NCBI RefSeq assembly: GCF_032999765.1
Contig: NZ_CP136051.1
Span: 5,164,501 to 5,228,500, forward strand
Origin: Imperialibacter roseus
GTDB lineage: Bacteria; Bacteroidota; Bacteroidia; Cytophagales; Cyclobacteriaceae
DNA: 64,000 nt
Direction: 5' to 3'
The translations under genes were made by a program, and so were the position numbers. Below are positions 60,303 through 64,000 of this stretch, piece after piece. The notes under the pieces are model-generated. The model was not told where the DNA came from. It did no database searches and saw only the letters and a program-made list of their open reading frames with translations. Position 1 is the stretch's first letter. Every line of letters begins with the position of its first letter.

Positions 60303-62671
60303 TTGCCCGCCATTTCAACAGGAAGAGTACTAAACTCCGCAGTGCCTGTTTTTAAACTTCCGTCCGGAGTGATTGCGATAATGTTCACCTCGTAGTTCGA
60401 TAGCACATCCGACGAAGTACATTCTATGTAAGTGGGTAGACTAGTTCCGGTGCGCCAGTAAAGCAGGTGACGCAGATCAGGCAAGTACGCTTTTTGCTGC
60501 GCCAGGCTGGCATTGGTGAATTCTTCTTCGGGCTGAAATCCCTCAAAACTGAAGCTGATATTCTCCTGGTTGGGAATTTCAAGGGCTTTGTCCTTAGTAG
60601 AGATAGACAGAATGCCATTCCTGGCCATCGCACCAAAGCGCTCCTGGGCAGTGGCAGACCGATACAGTTGGATGGTTTCTATCACATCAGGGTCTAGTGT
60701 AAGCACCAGATCATAGTCAATAGTCGGGATGCCATTGATGAAAATCAGCGCCGGATCGTTAAATAAAGTAGCGTTAACCGGGTTATACATCATGATTACT
60801 CGTTTTCCCCCTCTTTCCCTCACCACTATACCACGGCCTATTTCAATGAATACCTCTCTTAGGCTACTAAAGCTCAGATATTGACGTAAATCAAGCTGAT
60901 AGTCTTCAGTGTTCCTTGTCAGAGGTGAAAACTCTCTGCTCACTTCTGATTCTTTCCTCTCAGGATACAGCCCAGGCACCAGCTTTCTGTAAGACCCTTT
61001 GAACACCAGCTTGTCTCTCTTTTGATCTGCAAAGGTGACTCCGCTTTGGGCTAACTTTTTCATCATGTCTACTTCCAGAGCAGTGGATGGAAGGCCGCTT
61101 TCAATGTCTATTTTCATCTCCGAAAACGAAACGTTGGTATTGTCGGATAAGCATACAATTTTAGTAGGCCCTGAAAAATCAAAAACAGGAAGCAAAAACC
61201 ATCCATACTCATCGGTTCGGGCGGGAATGATTTCCTCGTGGGCAAAGCTATAGAATGTGAAAAGCTCCTGGCCCAGCAGCAGGCTATCAGAAGTTCGTAC
61301 TTGCCCATAGGCACTGATATACTTTTCGTAAGGCCATTTAGGATAGATTGCCTTATACGACATTATTTCTCGCCAGGAATAAGCCGGCAGCTTTTTAGTG
61401 AGCAAAAACAAATCCCAGTTTTCAGGGGACTTAAAGCTGTTATCGAAAAACTTGATCATTTCAGCGGCATCCGGCGCAAGCACATCGGCCATATAAAATA
61501 TCTGGTCGATGGCAGGGGCGACATAGTCACCTTCGAGCAGCTTGTCGGACACGCTAACTGAGTAGGCAGCCACATTGCTGGCAGCGAAAGACGTCCTCAC
61601 CTTTTCTCCTCTTTTGAAATTTCTTTGATCGGTTGTCAGCGTTAATTCATCGGAAGCCGGATATATCTGAAATACTCGCTGACCTATTTCTATCCCATCC
61701 CCATCGAGCAACGACAGTTGGTAAATACCTGTTTTAAGGCCAGCTGCTGGTATGCTGAGGGCCTGAGCAGGCTGGGCAGCAAAATCGATCCCCCGATCCA
61801 GGTAAATGGTGCCTTTTGACTGGAGAATGAGCCTGAGTTTCTGTCTTTCAACAGCCGCTAATTTACTCTGAAGCGATACCCTCACCACGGTGGGCTGGGT
61901 TGTGACAAGCATAGAGATGCCTTCTGCTTTCACTTCGGGTAAGAAATGAGTGACCGCATCCCCTCGCTGATCTTTTAAAATTACTTCATATTTTTCCCCA
62001 GCCTCAGGACGCAAGATAAAAGCACCGTAGCCGTGCTTGTTGGTGGAGAAAGTAGCCAGGGACTCATGCGCCTTGTTCACTACCTCACCTTCAAGTACCG
62101 CCCCTCGTCCAAGACCGTCAAATACTCTTACGGTGAACCTTGACGTGAGCCCTGAAACAGGTGTCAAATTACCCTCTGCGGTTATGGCAACTTCCATGTC
62201 ATCAACATGCGGGAGCTCGCCATCAGCGAGACTCAGTTCGCCCGGCTGCTGATTTACCCAAAGCCAGTCCCTGAAAAAATGCTCCGGCCCAAAATTCCTC
62301 ATCCACCCGGTATAGGCCCTTACCACATACAACCCTTTGCTAAAGTCCGCCGGCACATCAATATACCCCTCACCAACCCCTGCTTCAAGCGACACCTTTT
62401 CATCCACAACCACGTCCCCTGTTTTGCTTACCACATTCAGGTAAAGCACTTTACTTCCATCTGACAACCTCTGATTGGCATCGTCAAATACGTAAGCGCT
62501 GAACCATATCCTATCACCCGGCTGGGCATAGTGTTGGGTCATGTGCAAATATACTCTTTCCTGTGTTTTGTTGGCCGCAAAAAGCTTGAACTGGTCAATA
62601 ACTTTGTCCTGTGCCGCACCAACTGAGCAGGCAAGAATAAGAAGTGAAATGAGTGTATATAGCTTCTTCAT
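60299..62671 (-). CDS. MG2-like / TonB-plug-domain exported protein
   Basis: A 790-residue protein with a signal peptide (MKKLYTLISLLILACSVGAAQ). The first part resembles the macroglobulin MG2-like domain (ERVYLHMTQHYAQPGDRIWFSAYV, GVGEGYIDVPADFSKGLYVVRAYTGWMRNFG). The C-terminal part (about 590-700) resembles a TonB-receptor plug (FSSLREVFIEIGRGIVVRE, PALIFINGIPTIDYDLVLTLDPDVIETIQLY and FGAMARNGILSISTK). No barrel follows. This architecture is a common, poorly studied Bacteroidota family. I start at 62671; an ATG 15 bp upstream (62686) is also possible. It is the last gene after two DUF4249 genes. Confidence 0.8.
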   Translation of the reverse strand: MKKLYTLISLLILACSVGAAQDKVIDQFKLFAANKTQERVYLHMTQHYAQPGDRIWFSAYVFDDANQRLSDGSKVLYLNVVSKTGDVVVDEKVSLEAGVGEGYIDVPADFSKGLYVVRAYTGWMRNFGPEHFFRDWLWVNQQPGELSLADGELPHVDDMEVAITAEGNLTPVSGLTSRFTVRVFDGLGRGAVLEGEVVNKAHESLATFSTNKHGYGAFILRPEAGEKYEVILKDQRGDAVTHFLPEVKAEGISMLVTTQPTVVRVSLQSKLAAVERQKLRLILQSKGTIYLDRGIDFAAQPAQALSIPAAGLKTGIYQLSLLDGDGIEIGQRVFQIYPASDELTLTTDQRNFKRGEKVRTSFAASNVAAYSVSVSDKLLEGDYVAPAIDQIFYMADVLAPDAAEMIKFFDNSFKSPENWDLFLLTKKLPAYSWREIMSYKAIYPKWPYEKYISAYGQVRTSDSLLLGQELFTFYSFAHEEIIPARTDEYGWFLLPVFDFSGPTKIVCLSDNTNVSFSEMKIDIESGLPSTALEVDMMKKLAQSGVTFADQKRDKLVFKGSYRKLVPGLYPERKESEVSREFSPLTRNTEDYQLDLRQYLSFSSLREVFIEIGRGIVVRERGGKRVIMMYNPVNATLFNDPALIFINGIPTIDYDLVLTLDPDVIETIQLYRSATAQERFGAMARNGILSISTKDKALEIPNQENISFSFEGFQPEEEFTNASLAQQKAYLPDLRHLLYWRTGTSLPTYIECTSSDVLSNYEVNIIAITPDGSLKTGTAEFSTLPVEMAGN

Positions 62672-62692
62672 TTTTCTTTGGTTCATTTTCTT

Positions 62693-63763
62693 TTACCGCC
62701 AAAAAGCTGGCTGCGTTGTAGTGCTGTTTGGCAGAGTTCTACAGTCATCTGCGTACCTGTAAGTATAGACTACGTTTCTCGGAATAAAATCTTTAGTCAT
62801 AAACTCTCCTTTTGTTGTAACATCTGACACGGTAAAATATCCTACTACCTGTTCGCTGCGGTCGTCAACGTTGAAAATATTACCGGGTAATCCGGACGGT
62901 GCAGGGTCAAAAAGAGTGCCTTGTCGGAATTTCAGGTCGTACAACCCTTTCCAAAACACATAAGCTTCGGCCGTGAGAGAATACTGAGTCACTTCAAAAT
63001 ACACCTTGTCATAAAAGTACTTCTGATCTACAGGATAGAAGGTCAACGGAATTTCAGCCTCCTCCCTTCCATCTACCAGCTGGTCACTAAAGACAACAAA
63101 CTCATCAAGGGGTTTGGTAACCCAACAAATATTGCAGCAGGATTTAGGCTGAGTAACGTAGTTGCCAAGCTCCCGGTCGAAGACCTGATAAGCAGATGGC
63201 TCAGTCAGCACTTTGAATATGGTGGTCATCCTGAGCAGGTAGTAGTTTTTTTGGCTGGGTAAATCATTGACGATGGCCTTAACGCTGAAGCCATCAACAT
63301 CCACAAAATTCCCGAGTTCATTCTTTTCTGACTTAACAGTGTACGCTATCTCTACTTTGTCCATCTCCGAAGTGGGCAAGGCAGTTTCTTCATTCGATTC
63401 ATATACCTTTCCTTCCTTCGTGACAATCCGGAGCCTGTACGCCTTTCCGCCCACGGCACTAAAAGACGAATCGGAGTAGTATTGTCCCCCTCCCTGTTCA
63501 TTGAAAGGAAAGGAACGACCATCGCTGTCGAGAACAGACACTTCTGCACCGCTCACATATAGAATGTACTGGTTCCCTGTATTGTAAATGTTTCTGGTGG
63601 TCGTCAACCTAACTGCTTGCGGCCCTGGATTGCTAGAAATTAGTGCTTCTACCACCAGGTTGTTGCTCCTTTCACCAGCGGGATAGTCATAAGGCTCAAC
63701 GCACATGTTCAAAGCAAGCCCTGAAATGAATAGAATAGCAATATGAAATTTTGCTTTATTCAT
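62693..63763 (-). CDS. DUF4249 lipoprotein
   Basis: A 356-residue predicted lipoprotein: start at the ATG 63761-63763, hydrophobic signal and lipobox near LALNMC, then the DUF4249 beginning VEPYDYPAGERSNNLVVEALISSNPGPQAVRL. Later parts include GQYYSDSSFSAVGGKAYRLRIVTKEGKVYES and the family C-terminal GTLFDPAPSGLPGNIFNVDD, VVGYFTVSDV. DUF4249 proteins sit beside TonB-dependent receptors and are thought to be outer-membrane partners in uptake or assembly; no reaction is known. It overlaps the upstream DUF4249 gene by 8 bp. Confidence 0.88.
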   Translation of the reverse strand: MNKAKFHIAILFISGLALNMCVEPYDYPAGERSNNLVVEALISSNPGPQAVRLTTTRNIYNTGNQYILYVSGAEVSVLDSDGRSFPFNEQGGGQYYSDSSFSAVGGKAYRLRIVTKEGKVYESNEETALPTSEMDKVEIAYTVKSEKNELGNFVDVDGFSVKAIVNDLPSQKNYYLLRMTTIFKVLTEPSAYQVFDRELGNYVTQPKSCCNICWVTKPLDEFVVFSDQLVDGREEAEIPLTFYPVDQKYFYDKVYFEVTQYSLTAEAYVFWKGLYDLKFRQGTLFDPAPSGLPGNIFNVDDRSEQVVGYFTVSDVTTKGEFMTKDFIPRNVVYTYRYADDCRTLPNSTTTQPAFWR

Positions 63764-64000
63764 TCCAGTCGTGAGGCTCAATATCAGTGATTGTGGAATG
63801 ATCTTCCCTGGGATACCTAAGACAAATATCTGCCCAGGGACTTCCGGTATCTACCCGCTCTGGAAAATCCTGAGCATAGATTTCTCTTACAATAGTTTTC
63901 ACGTCTGATGTTAAAAACTGCCCAAGCACAATTTCAGCCGGGTCAGTTAAGCTATGAATGTTCGACGGAATAAAGGCCGGTGTCGGGTCAAAAATGCCTC
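63756..64000 (-). CDS. Second DUF4249 protein, C-terminal part only
   Basis: The reading frame enters from the right edge and ends at TAA 63758-63756. The 80 visible residues start GIFDPTPAFIPSNIHSLTDP and continue EIVLGQFLTSDVKTIVREIY, closely parallel to the DUF4249 C-terminus of the next gene (FDPAPSGLPGNIFNVDD). A Trp/Cys-containing tail follows. Its stop overlaps the next gene's ATG (ATGAATAA), so the two are coupled tandem paralogues. The rest, and probably a TonB-dependent receptor gene, lie outside the window. Confidence 0.8.
   Translation of the reverse strand, partial: GIFDPTPAFIPSNIHSLTDPAEIVLGQFLTSDVKTIVREIYAQDFPERVDTGSPWADICLRYPREDHSTITDIEPHDWNE

Overview
The window reads as a chromosomal segment of a free-living member of the Bacteroidota, most likely order Cytophagales. 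The evidence is a protein of about 4,160 residues ending in a type IX secretion (T9SS) sorting domain, DUF4249 proteins with a plug-domain partner, a monomeric isocitrate dehydrogenase, the LemA/DUF2207 pair, and promoters of the Bacteroidota type (TTG-N20-TAnnTTTG). Shine-Dalgarno sequences are mostly absent. A genus cannot be proven from the sequence alone; an Imperialibacter-like organism is a guess.

Layout. 1-5.7 kb: dnaK (cut by the window edge), an anchored nitrilase-family protein, a pseudouridine synthase with a small membrane protein, an exported ankyrin protein, and an apparent two-gene unit of a 2H-phosphoesterase-like protein and DNA polymerase IV. That unit has an unusually clear promoter, a palindromic operator over the -7 box and a strong Shine-Dalgarno sequence. 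5.8-6.4 kb: a DUF433/DUF5615 toxin-antitoxin pair. 6.4-10 kb: nuoABCD without the rest of the complex I operon, preceded by a LON-domain protein. 10.2-15.3 kb: icd, then lemA and a DUF2207 membrane protein with a poly-glycine tail. 15.4-17.2 kb: panB followed by a membrane-tethered TIR-like protein overlapping a PIN-like protein, the best candidate here for an undescribed system.

17.4-29.9 kb is one giant secreted adhesin-like gene. It has about 25 IPT/TIG domains, several Ig-like units with nearly identical 312-bp tandem DNA repeats, and a T9SS C-terminal domain. A TPR histidine kinase and a LuxR-type response regulator diverge from it, and the shared intergenic region carries a dyad and a spaced direct repeat. 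32.8-45.2 kb is mostly housekeeping and metabolic: thioredoxin-like protein, exported amidohydrolase, TPR lipoprotein, the aspS/outer-membrane barrel/GDPD cluster, a second toxin-antitoxin locus whose ParE-like toxin is frameshifted, tadA, Mn-type superoxide dismutase, a Tat-exported Gfo/Idh/MocA oxidoreductase and a fatty acid desaturase.

45.4-51.5 kb: uvrB, aroE, a DUF368 polyprenyl-phosphate translocase candidate, a phosphosulfolactate synthase homologue and a TPR protein. 51.7-56.1 kb: a polysaccharide export module (glycosyltransferase, Wza-like lipoprotein, Wzc-like tyrosine autokinase ending in a (Gly-Tyr)7 tail). 56.4-57.9 kb: hflX and two tRNA-Arg genes (anticodons CCT and CCG) behind a good promoter. 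58-64 kb: a large unrecognised exported protein with an OmpA-like segment, convergent with an apparent operon of two DUF4249 lipoproteins and an MG2/plug-domain protein, which probably continues into a TonB-dependent receptor outside the window.
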